A DNA stretch of 64,000 nucleotides, taken from the NCBI GenBank assembly GCA_900167925.1, contig FUZM01000003.1:186001-250000 (forward strand). Direction: 5' to 3'. The translations under genes and the position numbers were made by a program. This document shows, one piece after another, positions 1 to 10,200 of this stretch. This DNA comes from Bacteroidales bacterium WCE2008 (GTDB lineage Bacteria; Bacteroidota; Bacteroidia; Bacteroidales; UBA932). The first letter of the stretch is position 1. Every line of letters starts with the position of its first letter. The notes beneath the pieces were generated by a model that searched no databases, was not told the origin of the DNA, and saw only the letters and a list, made by a program, of their open reading frames with translations.

Positions 1-2
1 AG

Positions 3-596
3 ATGTCGGGATCGGAAGTATGGATCGCCATGCGCAAGGGAGAGGCTCTTGTCGACGGAGCTACCGGCGCTACCCCGCTTTCCTTCACCGCTGACGGAAT
101 CGACGGTCTTACCAACGCCGGAGCCCAGTATGGCACAAGTTTCATGGACCTTTTCATCGGAACCGTTCCAGGTTCAGTCGGTGAGACCTCCATCATCGCC
201 ATCCTCCTCGGCGCAGCCATCCTCCTCTGGACAGGAGTCGCAAGCTGGAAGATCATGTGCTCTTCAGTCATCGGCGCCCTCTTCGTAGGCTGGCTCGCAA
301 ACGTGCTCGGCGCTACCACAATCCCTGCATACTATCAGCTCGTCCTCGGAGGCTTCGCCTTCGGTACGGTCTTCATGGCTACAGACCCTGTAACTTCAGC
401 CCAGACCGAGTGCGGCAAGTGGATCTACGGATTCTTTGTCGGCGCTCTCTGCGTCGTAGTAAGGCTCTTCAACCCTGGTTATGCAGAGGGTATGATGCTC
501 GCTATCCTGCTCATGAACACCTTCGCACCGCTGATCGACTACTGTGTGACCACATCATCGATCAACAGAAGGGCGAAAAGATTCAAAACCGCATAA
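3..596 (+). CDS. nqrB: Na+-translocating NADH:quinone reductase subunit B, C-terminal fragment
   Basis: This is the C-terminal 197 residues of NqrB; the gene begins to the left of the window, since family members are about 380-400 residues. NqrB is an integral membrane subunit of the NQR complex and carries covalent FMN. The flavin-attachment motif VDGATGATPLS is visible, with the acceptor Thr at residue 24 of this fragment. Several hydrophobic membrane segments follow, with family-typical stretches such as GSVGETS and FMATDPVTSAQT. The first in-frame ATG at 3 is not the true start. It is followed 12 nt later by nqrC, so this is the middle of the nqrA-F operon. Identification is firm. Confidence 0.95.
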   Translation: MSGSEVWIAMRKGEALVDGATGATPLSFTADGIDGLTNAGAQYGTSFMDLFIGTVPGSVGETSIIAILLGAAILLWTGVASWKIMCSSVIGALFVGWLANVLGATTIPAYYQLVLGGFAFGTVFMATDPVTSAQTECGKWIYGFFVGALCVVVRLFNPGYAEGMMLAILLMNTFAPLIDYCVTTSSINRRAKRFKTA

Positions 597-608
597 ACAA
601 GAATTGCT

Positions 609-1415
609 ATGAATACAAACAGTAATGTATATACAATTATATATACCACGGCTATCGTGGTAGTTGTTGCTGCGGTTCTCGCTTTCGTGTCACAGTCCCT
701 CAAGGGCAAGCAGGAGGCAAACGAGAAGGCTGACACCATCAGCCAGATGATGACCGCCGCCCAGTTCGGTTCCAAAGCCGATTTCCAGGCCAAGGGCAAC
801 AATGCAGTGATTGCCGAATACAACGAGAAGATCGCTTCTGCCTTTACGGTCAACGCCGAGGGCGAGAAAGTGGCCGATATCGAGGCTGGCAAGGTATATT
901 CCCCAAGCGAGCTCAAGAAGCTCAATTATATAATCAAGGGCATGCAGGACGGCGAGACCGCTCTTCCTGTATTCATCTTCAACGACCAGACGACTGTCGT
1001 TCCGGTTTACGGAGCAGGTCTTTGGGGTCCGGTATGGGGATATATCGCCTTCAATCCTGACGGCAAGACTATCAAGGGCGCATACTTCGATCATGAAAGC
1101 GAGACCGCAGGCCTCGGTTCAAGGATCAAGGATGACGTCAACTTCCAGAATGAATTCAAGAACGAGTATGCCGACTTCGAGGCTGCCAAGGTCTTCGAGA
1201 TCGTAAAGGGCGGTTCTCCGAAAGAGGCTGACGGTTCTGAGGTTATAGACAACAAGATCGACGCTATCACCGGCGCCACTATGACATCCAACGGTCTTAC
1301 CGAGGCTATCAACCAGTGGCTCAAGGCTTACGCTCCTTACTTCGAGGGTCTCGCGCCTGTAGAGGAAGAGGTTGCAGAAGAAGCTGTCGAAGAAACAATA
1401 GCAGAGGAGGAATAA
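609..1415 (+). CDS. nqrC: Na+-translocating NADH:quinone reductase subunit C
   Basis: NqrC (268 aa) is the second covalently flavinylated subunit of the NQR sodium pump. An N-terminal membrane anchor (about residues 8-28) precedes an extracytoplasmic FMN-binding domain. The flavinylation motif D218-A-I-T-G-A-T224 is present, with T224 the expected FMN acceptor. The C-terminus is odd: about 20 residues dominated by Glu follow the FMN domain. It starts 12 nt after nqrB and ends 3 nt before nqrD, so these genes are translated as one operon. The role as an electron carrier between the NqrB FMN and the rest of the chain is family knowledge. Confidence 0.96.
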   Translation: MNTNSNVYTIIYTTAIVVVVAAVLAFVSQSLKGKQEANEKADTISQMMTAAQFGSKADFQAKGNNAVIAEYNEKIASAFTVNAEGEKVADIEAGKVYSPSELKKLNYIIKGMQDGETALPVFIFNDQTTVVPVYGAGLWGPVWGYIAFNPDGKTIKGAYFDHESETAGLGSRIKDDVNFQNEFKNEYADFEAAKVFEIVKGGSPKEADGSEVIDNKIDAITGATMTSNGLTEAINQWLKAYAPYFEGLAPVEEEVAEEAVEETIAEEE

Positions 1416-1418
1416 GAT

Positions 1419-2033
1419 ATGGACGCAAAACTTAAAGAAACGATTCTTACTCCGATATTCAAGGGCAACCCTATCACCGTCCTTGTACTCGGTATCTGCT
1501 CCTCACTTGCAGTAACTGTGACGATGAAGGGAGCTCTTGTGATGGCTCTCTCTGTAATAGTGGTGACCGGCGTTTCCAGCCTTATACTCTCTATTCTGAG
1601 AAACACCATCCCAAGCCGTGCCCGTATTATCGTGCAGCTCGTTGTCGTAGCTATGATGGTTATCCTCGTAGACCAGATACTTAAATCTTTCGAAGCGACC
1701 TACGCAATCGACAAGCAGTTGAGCGTGTATATCGGCCTTATCATCACGAACTGTATCGTGATGGGACGTATCGAGGCTTTCGCCCTCGGTAACAAGCCGG
1801 TTCCTTCAATGCTTGACGGTATAGCAAACGGTGTCGGCTACGGTATGATCCTTCTTATCGTCGCCTTCTTCCGTGAGCTCCTCGGTAGCGGAACCCTCTT
1901 CGGTTTCGATATCCTCGGCCGCATCGGATATGTTCCTAACAACCTGGTGATCCTCCCTCCATTCGCCCTCATCCTCCTCGGATGTATCGTCTGGGTGCAG
2001 AGAGCGATCCAGAAAGACCTTCAGGAGAAATAA
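1419..2033 (+). CDS. nqrD: Na+-translocating NADH:quinone reductase subunit D
   Basis: NqrD (204 aa) is a six-helix membrane subunit of the NQR sodium pump, homologous to RnfE. The two half-membrane Cys residues that, with NqrE, coordinate the intramembrane Fe-S centre are present: C27 in LGICSS and C112 in ITNCIVMGR. Length fits the family. It lies 3 nt after nqrC and 18 nt before nqrE, in the conserved nqrABCDEF order. NqrD and NqrE are inverted homologues that form the Na+ pathway; that is family knowledge and was not derived here. Confidence 0.97.
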   Translation: MDAKLKETILTPIFKGNPITVLVLGICSSLAVTVTMKGALVMALSVIVVTGVSSLILSILRNTIPSRARIIVQLVVVAMMVILVDQILKSFEATYAIDKQLSVYIGLIITNCIVMGRIEAFALGNKPVPSMLDGIANGVGYGMILLIVAFFRELLGSGTLFGFDILGRIGYVPNNLVILPPFALILLGCIVWVQRAIQKDLQEK

Positions 2034-2051
2034 CATTAACCCCGGATTATT

Positions 2052-2666
2052 ATGGAATATTTAAGCTTGTTCGTAAAGTCAATCTTCGTTGACAACATGA
2101 TTTTTGCGTACTTCCTCGGTATGTGCTCATACCTGGCAGTATCCAAAAATGTGAAGACAGCTGCCGGTCTGGGTGTTGCTGTTATCTTCGTCCTTCTCGT
2201 GACCCTTCCGCTGAACTACCTCCTCAACGAGTTCGTCCTCAAACCGGGCGCTCTCGCATGGCTCGGCGGCGAATTCGCCAATGTTGACCTGAGCTTCCTC
2301 AGCTTCATCGTCTTCATTGCCGTAATCGCAGCGATAGTCCAGATCGTGGAGATGGTCGTAGAGAAATTTTCGCCGTCCCTTTACTCGGCTCTCGGTATCT
2401 TCCTCCCTCTTATCGCAGTAAACTGCGCAATCCTCGGAGGATCCCTGTTCATGCAGCAGAAGGATTTCGTCAATCTCGGCGAAGCTACCGTCTACGCCTT
2501 CGGTTCTGGTATCGGCTGGTTCCTCGCCATCGTGAGCCTTGCGGCTATCCGCGAAAGACTCGCCTACTCAAAGGTTCCTGCAGCCCTCAAGGGTCTCGGA
2601 ATAACTTTTATCACAGTAGGTCTGATGGCTATCGCATTCATGACATTTATGGGTATAGCACTTTAA
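2052..2666 (+). CDS. nqrE: Na+-translocating NADH:quinone reductase subunit E
   Basis: NqrE (204 aa) is the membrane partner of NqrD, homologous to RnfA. The N-terminal stretch ending [12 protein letters not shown] contains C25, and a second Cys lies in VNCAILGG near residue 124; both are the expected Fe-S ligands. The whole chain is hydrophobic, in line with six transmembrane helices. It is embedded in the nqr operon, 18 nt after nqrD and 19 nt before nqrF. No anomalies seen. Confidence 0.97.
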   Translation: MEYLSLFVKSIFVDNMIFAYFLGMCSYLAVSKNVKTAAGLGVAVIFVLLVTLPLNYLLNEFVLKPGALAWLGGEFANVDLSFLSFIVFIAVIAAIVQIVEMVVEKFSPSLYSALGIFLPLIAVNCAILGGSLFMQQKDFVNLGEATVYAFGSGIGWFLAIVSLAAIRERLAYSKVPAALKGLGITFITVGLMAIAFMTFMGIAL

Positions 2667-2685
2667 TGATACAAGGAGAATTTCT

Positions 2686-3963
2686 ATGGGAATACAGACA
2701 ACAATTCTTGCAGCTGTTGCGGTCATAGTGGTCGTAACGCTCATCCTGGTAGCTCTGCTCCTTGTCATCAAGGCAAAGCTTACACCTTCAGGCACTGTCA
2801 AGATCGACATCAACAACGGTAAAAGAGTTCTTGATGTCGCCCAGGGCGGAGACCTCCTCCATACGCTCGCTGACCAGAAGATCTTCCTTCCTTCAGCCTG
2901 CGGCGGAAAGGCCAACTGCGGACAGTGCAAAGTAAGAGTCCTCGAAGGCGGCGGCACCATCCTCTCTACCGAGACCGGATTCTTCAGCCGCAAGCAGATC
3001 AAGGACAACTGGAGACTCGGCTGCCAGGTCAAGGTCAAGGAAGACCTCAAGATCGCAGTTCCTGACTCAGCTCTCAACGTAAAGAAACTCGAATGCGAGG
3101 TAATCTCCAACCACAATGTGGCTACCTTCATCAAGGAATTCACCGTAAGGCTTCCTGAAGGCGAGAACATTGAGTTCAAGTCAGGAGAGTACATCCAGAT
3201 CGACATTCCTGAATATGACATCAACTTCTCTGACATCGACGTGGAGGATATCTACAAGGGCGACTGGGAGAAGTATGGTTTCTTCGGAATCCATGCGGTC
3301 AACACCACTCCTACCATCAGGGCATACTCCATGGCCTCTTACCCTGCAGAGAAGAACGTCATCAAGCTCAACGTCCGCATCGCTACTCCTCCATTCGACA
3401 GGAGCCAGCCTCGCGGCGTGTTCAAGATGCTTCCTGTTCCTCCGGGAGTCGCTTCCAGCTACGTATTCACACGTAAGCCTGGCGACAAGGTGATGATTTC
3501 CGGTCCTTACGGAGAGTTCCTTCTCCCTGAGAACGACCCGGATTCACAGGAGTACATATTCGTGGGTGGTGGTGCTGGTATGGCACCGCTCAGAAGCCAC
3601 ATCATGCATCTTTTCAAGACTCTCCACACCAAGAAGGAGGTTCACTTCTTCTACGGAGCCCGCAGTCTTGTCGAGGCCTTCTATCTCGAAGACTTCGCCG
3701 AGATCGAGAAAGAGTATCCTAACTTCCACTTCCACCTTGCTCTCGACCGTCCGGATCCTGCAGCAGACGAGGCTGGAGTTAAGTACACCGCCGGCTTCGT
3801 GCACAACGTGATGAATGAGACTTATCTCAAGGATCATGAGGCTCCTGAGGACATCAAGTACTTCATGTGCGGTCCTCCTATGATGGTTTCGTCAGTTGTC
3901 AACCTGCTTGACAGCCTCGGCGTCGAGCCAGAGAGCATCCTCTACGATAACTTCGGAGCATAA
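2686..3963 (+). CDS. nqrF: Na+-translocating NADH:quinone reductase subunit F (NADH-oxidising)
   Basis: NqrF (425 aa) oxidises NADH and feeds electrons into the NQR pump. In order: an N-terminal membrane helix (about residues 6-30); a plant-type ferredoxin domain with 2Fe-2S ligands C72, C78, C81 and C113; an FAD-binding domain with RAYSMASYP; and an NAD(H)-binding domain with GGGAGMAPLRSH and the terminal YDNFGA. All expected motifs are intact and the length is slightly longer than the usual 407. It is the last gene of the operon and is followed at once by a rho-independent terminator. Confidence 0.97.
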   Translation: MGIQTTILAAVAVIVVVTLILVALLLVIKAKLTPSGTVKIDINNGKRVLDVAQGGDLLHTLADQKIFLPSACGGKANCGQCKVRVLEGGGTILSTETGFFSRKQIKDNWRLGCQVKVKEDLKIAVPDSALNVKKLECEVISNHNVATFIKEFTVRLPEGENIEFKSGEYIQIDIPEYDINFSDIDVEDIYKGDWEKYGFFGIHAVNTTPTIRAYSMASYPAEKNVIKLNVRIATPPFDRSQPRGVFKMLPVPPGVASSYVFTRKPGDKVMISGPYGEFLLPENDPDSQEYIFVGGGAGMAPLRSHIMHLFKTLHTKKEVHFFYGARSLVEAFYLEDFAEIEKEYPNFHFHLALDRPDPAADEAGVKYTAGFVHNVMNETYLKDHEAPEDIKYFMCGPPMMVSSVVNLLDSLGVEPESILYDNFGA

Positions 3964-3979
3964 TCCGAATACATAAAGA

Positions 3980-4016
3980 AAAAGAGTGATTACAATCCGT
4001 AGTCACTCTTTTTTCG
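3980..4016 (+). terminator. Rho-independent terminator of the nqr operon
   Basis: About 17 nt after the nqrF stop lies a stem (AAAAGAGTGATTA paired with TAGTCACTCTTTT, one G-U pair), a 7-nt loop and a run of T residues. Position and form fit an intrinsic terminator for nqr. Confidence 0.85.
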
Positions 4017-4023
4017 TTTTAAA

Positions 4024-4055
4024 TTTGGAACATAAACAATAAATTATTAAATTCG
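4024..4055 (+). promoter_or_regulatory. Candidate Bacteroides-type promoter for the Rhs leader
   Basis: TTTG at 4024-4027 is followed after 20 nt by TAAATTCG at 4048-4055, which matches seven of eight positions of TTTG-N19-21-TAnnTTTG. Transcription would start near 4062, giving a leader of about 210 nt before the Rhs gene. This is a sequence match only. Confidence 0.45.
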
Positions 4056-4061
4056 ATTACT

Positions 4062-4273
4062 AATCAATTGGAACATGAGTATCAACCCCGTAATCCAACA
4101 CTGTAATTCTAATGGACTCCATGTCGTTACCTCTCTTATGGAGAGGGGAAGCCGCTTGGCAGACAATCAGTTAGATGCTGTAGATTATAATTTTTCGTCC
4201 ATCCCTGACACTAAGGTGGACGCTTTTTGTCTTTTCTCATACGTCCGATAACAAAAAAATAACAACCATATAA
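4062..4273 (+). promoter_or_regulatory. Structured leader of the Rhs gene with hairpins and a possible 58-codon ORF
   Basis: The interval before the Rhs gene holds two hairpins. One is CCTCTC/GAGAGG at 4130-4146. The other is CGTCCATC/GGTGGACG at 4196-4222, followed by TTTTT at 4224-4228, which looks like an intrinsic terminator inside the leader. A small ORF from ATG 4075 to TAA 4251 (58 codons) spans both; its product has no recognisable feature and may not be real. The arrangement could attenuate Rhs transcription, or the hairpin could be a terminator left by an earlier gene. I cannot tell which. Confidence 0.35.
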
Positions 4274-7200
4274 ATGAAAAAGATTCTATTATTATTGCTT
4301 GCTTGCATGTCTTTAAATACGCAGGCCCAGGCTCCAGACTTTTTACCACAGGTATTTTCGCCAGACGCTGCAGAACTTGGCAAGTACGGCAAGGTCCCTG
4401 TCAATTACTTCAACGGCCTTCCGAACATAACCATTCCTTTGACTGAAGTCCGGGCCAAGAATTACACCCTTCCTGTCTATTTGTCGTACCATGCCTCCGG
4501 CAACAAACCGGACCAGCACCCGGGCTGGGTAGGACAGGGCTGGTCGTTGCACGCCGGAGGATGTATCAACCGTATCATCAGGGGAAAGAAAGATGAAATG
4601 ATCTATAAAGAATTCGATGATGAAATGCCACTTCATGATTCCTTTTCCGGCAATCCAGGTTACATGTATCATGCGAGTGAGGTTCAGTCTACGAATTGGA
4701 ATCATTCTGAATTGTTAAAAAGTATAGCGCCTGGTAGTTATAATGGTGTACAAAAATACTATAACTACTATTATTACGATTTCGAGCCTGATGAGTTCCA
4801 AATTAATATTGATGACATAAGTGCATCTTTCTATATCGTGGGAGACGGCAAAGTGAAGATTGTCTCCAAGTCAGATACGGATTTCACGGTCAGATGGCGC
4901 ATGAATGATCATGCCCGATTTTATAACGGAGGACGGGCAATTGATTATAAGTTCAGTCGTCAGTATGCGACGGTTTACGACACGTTTTATGAGTTTATCG
5001 TGACGGCTAAAGATGGTACTGAATACTATTTTGGAGGAGATGAGGATGCCATAGAATACAGTATTCACAATACAATGACTGAGTATATGTCCGGCAATGA
5101 ATACGAATGGCGGTTAAGAGCAACGGCGAATAGCTGGATGCTTACAAAGATTGCCAGGCCGGATGGCGAGATAATCTATTTTAACTATAAGAGAGAGGGC
5201 GTTCCAATCGTCATGGTTGATTCGCATAGCATAAGAGAAGAAACTGTGGGTCTCCCTACAGAGAGATGCTATAATACATATGGCAATACAGTTGGCGGCA
5301 AGAAAGTATATGGCCAGGGCGATATGAACATATCTTTTAATTTTCTTTTGCCTTCCTATCTGGAGTCAATTACCTGTGAGATCGGAAAAGATGAAGTACT
5401 CTTTAAGACACGCAAATCTGTCCAACTGGACTATGAGTATACGAAGGATATGTTCAATAAACGGACAGGCCAGTATGGTAGCCATGATAATGGTCTATAT
5501 GATTATATGAGTCAATATAATCACTATGAACAACTTGACAGCATGAAGTTTAACCACGGCGAAGTACATTTTGACTATACGAGTAATCCGAAAACCCGTC
5601 TCAAGCTCAATTCCGTGGAGATAGTGGCCAAAAACTGTGAGCCCAAGGTTTATTCAATGACCTATGACAGCACTCCTTTGCCGAATTATTATTCAAGAAA
5701 GACGGACTTATGGGGATACTACAATTATCCTGACATCAACCCTCTAAGAGAGCAGATGAAGGAAATGGAGCAATTTGATGAATTTTCACAGTTAAATGAA
5801 CTGACACATTATGAAGCCAATCTTCCGCTGTTGAAGGCAGAGATGCTTACTAAAATTACTTATCCCACGGGAGGTTGGACGAGCTTTGAATATGAGCCAC
5901 ATGACTATAGCTATCATATTTGCCAGTTCCCTTTTGTGGCGGCCCCTTTGGCGGGGACTGCGGGTGGTCTCCGAATAAAGAAGATATCAGATTATTCTTT
6001 CGAAAACAAGGTGGAGGAGCGACTCTTTACCTATACTGACCCAATAAGCGGCAGATCGTCCGGAGTCTCTTCTGGTCGGCCCATATATAGTGTAAAAGGA
6101 GAAATTCCATTAGACATTTTTTTAACTAGTTATGAAGCAGCGCTTTTATTTGACGGGCTTCTACATTATTCATTTTTTTCCGAGAACATGCTGAATCAAC
6201 TGTCGGATACCGATGGCTGTCATGTGACATATAGTTGTGTGACCGAAACGATACCGGGCATAGAAAAGACGGAATACGAGTATTCAAACCACGACACATT
6301 CCATTCAGTAGGGATGCGTAATTGTATGGATAGATCGCCTATAATTGTGGAGGAGACGTTCAAGAAGAACGTTTCATTCAGTTCCATGGCCCTTTGCCGA
6401 GGCCTGCTGTTGAGTAAGACTAAGACCAGTATGACAGGAAAAGAGGTATTGAGAGAATCCTATACCTATGCCCAGGATACCACGGATTTCATTTACTCGG
6501 TATACAAGTATTGTTCTGACTGGTTCACTCCTATCGACGATCGCTCTAAATTCATATACAGTGGAGCAGTTTCAAAGATCTACACATTCTTTCCAAAGCT
6601 GACTTCTAAGAGTGTGTCTATTTCCTCAGATGACCAAGGCGTCTCTTACTATGAGAAGACGGACTATGAGTACGACAGCCATCGCCAGGTGGTCAGAACA
6701 GTACGAAGTTGCAATGGGAACCAAGAGGAGACCCGCATGACATACAGCGGAGACATGCCGGACGACCAGTCTGTGTATGGTCAGATGCAGGCAGCAGGAA
6801 TCTTTGACCGTCCTATAGAGAAAACCATCCTGCATGACGGAAAGGTGGTTTCTTCGTCACTGATAACATACCGCAAGTCCGGGGGCCAGTTCGTCAAGGA
6901 CCGATACTACGAAGCCCGGCTGGACGCACCGCGTAGTTCCTGGCAAAAGTATGAAGGAACCTTCACAGGCGTGCAGCAGGCTGTCTATGGTGCCCCAAAG
7001 CTGACCCTCGATAGCTATGATTCCCACGGAAACATTCTGGAGGCCACGGAGGAAGGTGGACAGGGCCACCGCTATTCATGGGACCCGAAGGGGTTGCATC
7101 CGGAAGCCTCCTTTACGGGGATGCTTACGAAATCCAGAAAAGAGAAGATTGAGGGGACGGATAGTCAGATTGTGGATTTTCAAGGGAAAGGGCTCAAGGA

Positions 7201-10200
7201 GTATGCTTTCGAGTTCGATTCTGAGGACTCGGGGTATTTCTCCTTTGCTCTCGAGTGGGACAACGGACTGGGATACGACGTCCATGGCACCTTGGATGGA
7301 ACGACGGTCTTTGAATTCGTTTGTCCATACACTCACGGTAGCTTCCCCGATGGCGATGGATCCATAGGGTACTGGAATCCGGATGAGTATACCGGATCTG
7401 GTTCAGATGAATTCGCCCTTCATCATGGACTGGAAGCTGTAACTAGCGGCGCTTTTTTCCTTGCCCCGAAACCGGATACCCCTCCGGGACCAAATCCTCT
7501 GGACGACATAGCGATGAAGACACTCCCTACCACCAGACTTTATAGCGACAAGGTGTCTGCCGGCCATCACGTATTCAAGGTGATCCTTTCAGGCTACCCT
7601 CAGTATCTGTCTGGAGTGAGCCCTAATGGTAAGTATTCCCAGCATAAGATTGTCACCCAGCTCGAAGGACGAGGATTCTTTGAATATCCGGTATATCGTA
7701 CAGAGAATCGTAATCAGCCACTGGGTGCGTGGTTCTACGGCTTCGAGAATAACGGCAATTGCGGAAATGGCTTCAATAGCAATAAGGCATGGCAGGGAAT
7801 GAGGACTTTCATCCAGTCCATTCCATCGGATGTCGCATATACGATTGACTGGCTGGAACTGGGAGGCGACGGCAAATGGACGTGTAAGTCAGCTGCTTTC
7901 TCCGGAAGCAAGACCCTTGGGGGCAGTGCCGAGGCGATAGACAACGTAAGGATATATCCTTCCGGCGCGGCAGTAACCAGCTGGACATGGACGGATTCAG
8001 GTGATCTGAGCTCCGTTACCGATTCGAAGGGATTGGCCGAGAGTTACGAGTACGATGGTATGGGACGTCTTGTGGCCGTGCGTGATACTGACGGAAATAA
8101 AAGAACTTCGTATGAGTACTGGTCAGACTATGATCCTGCTGCGGATGAATACAATCATATAGTTGTTGTTGGATATAACGACGAGTCCGAGCATGGATGG
8201 AGATGTACGGACCGCTTTTTTGACGGTCTTGGCCGTCCATGGCAGACCGTGCGTATGTGCGCAGGAGGCATAGATGCTGACACCCAGGATAGCAATCTTT
8301 TTGATCGTACGGACTATGATGCTGCCGGCCGGCCTTATAGGAGTTGGCTGCCGTTCAGAAGCAATTATGTTGTCCCTCATCCATCTGTACGGCCATCGGA
8401 GCCTCTATACTCCGACAGCAAACCGTTCTCCCTCGTGGAATATGACGGCCTGGACCGTCCGAGGGCAGAATACGGTCCGGGTGCCAAATGGCATGCCTAT
8501 GCCAAAGCCGTGCGCTACGGATACTATTCCAACGGTACCAGCCAGCTCCTGTCCTGCCAAACCTATTCCGTCACCCGTCAGAGCATGAATGATGTGCGGG
8601 TATCCCGCGGCGGCTTGGTCGCTCCCGGCTCGCTCTCCGTAAAGAGCGTTACGGATGAGGACGGTCTGACAATCCTGACCTTTACGGACATGTACGGCAG
8701 AACCCTCCTGGAGCGCAGGCACCCTGCGTCCGGGGAGGATCTTGACACATACTATGTCTATGACGGGCTGGGACGCCTCTCCGCCGTCATACCTCCGGCC
8801 CTGTCAAAGCTGGACCTGAGCACGGCAAACGTGGACAAGTACGCATACCTCTACAGCTACGACGCCAACGGCAACTGTATCGCCAAGAAGCTTCCCGGCT
8901 GCGGCTGGATATACTACATCTACGACAAGGGCAATCGTCTCGTGTTCACTCAGGATGCCGAATACCGCAAGAAGGGAAGATGGCAGTTCTCCTTCACGGA
9001 CATCCACGGCCGCAGCTGTGTTACTGGCTATTGCGATGGGACCCTCTCATCCCTCCGTCAGGCCGCATCCGGTCAGAACGTAGTGGCCAGCCGACAGGGG
9101 AACACGTCCGGTCCATACATGGGCTATGACGTGTCAGGTATCACCTTGACCAACCCAGTGATACTGTCCGTGTCGTACTATGACGACTACGGTTTCATAG
9201 ACAGCCGGGTACCTTCCGGACTGAGGGCGAATATGCGCTATCGCACTGACTTCAGCCTCGCCAAGTGGGACCACGTGAACGGACTACTGACCGGAAGTGC
9301 TGAGCGCATCCTGGGCGAGGACGTCACGAGCGACTTCTGGTGGAGCACGTGCTACTACGACAGGAAGGGCAACTCGATTCAGACCCACGTCACGAGAGCT
9401 GACGGTGGAGTGGATATCGCGACGACGGAATTCACGTTCACCGGAAAACCTGAAAGGACTGTCATCCACCACGCATTCGGTGCCCAGAACGCAATGGACG
9501 AGTACTATGCGTACACATATGACAACTGGGAGCGTCCGCTGACCGTCAAGCACCGCCTCGGGGAAGATGCAGAATGGACGGTGGTATCGGACCTCAAGTA
9601 TGACGGACTCGGCCGCTTAACATCGGACAACAGGAACGGCAATGCAAAGCTGAAGACCAGCTATACATACAATGTCCGTTCATGGACCAAGAACATAACC
9701 GGACCTGGTCTCACGGAGGATCTATTCTATGAGGACAAGGGCCAGTGGGGAGGCAACATCGCCGAGATAGCGTGGACATCCGAGACGGATTCGTTCCGTG
9801 ACGTCTATGGCTACGACGGTCTTTCAAGACTGAGCAGCAGCACGAGATGCAGAACGTCGGATACCAACCACAAGTATTTCAACGACTATAGCTATGACAG
9901 CCATGGCAATGTCGTAAGGTCCACGTTCAGGGATGAGATCCAGCTCGGCAGCGGTCTCTTTGACGGCCTGTTCACTACCAAGGAATTCACCCATGACGGC
10001 AACAGGCTTGTTTCAGGAAGGATACAGACCGGGGAGTATGACAGGACTATCCAGTCCCCGACCTCGGTTGAAACCTGCCAGACCGCATATGCCTATGACC
10101 GTGACGGCCGACTGACCAAGTCGGAAGACAATGGAATGACGGAGGTAAGGTACAACGTGGTTGGCTATCCTTCGTATGTCCGTACCGCCGACAACGGATA

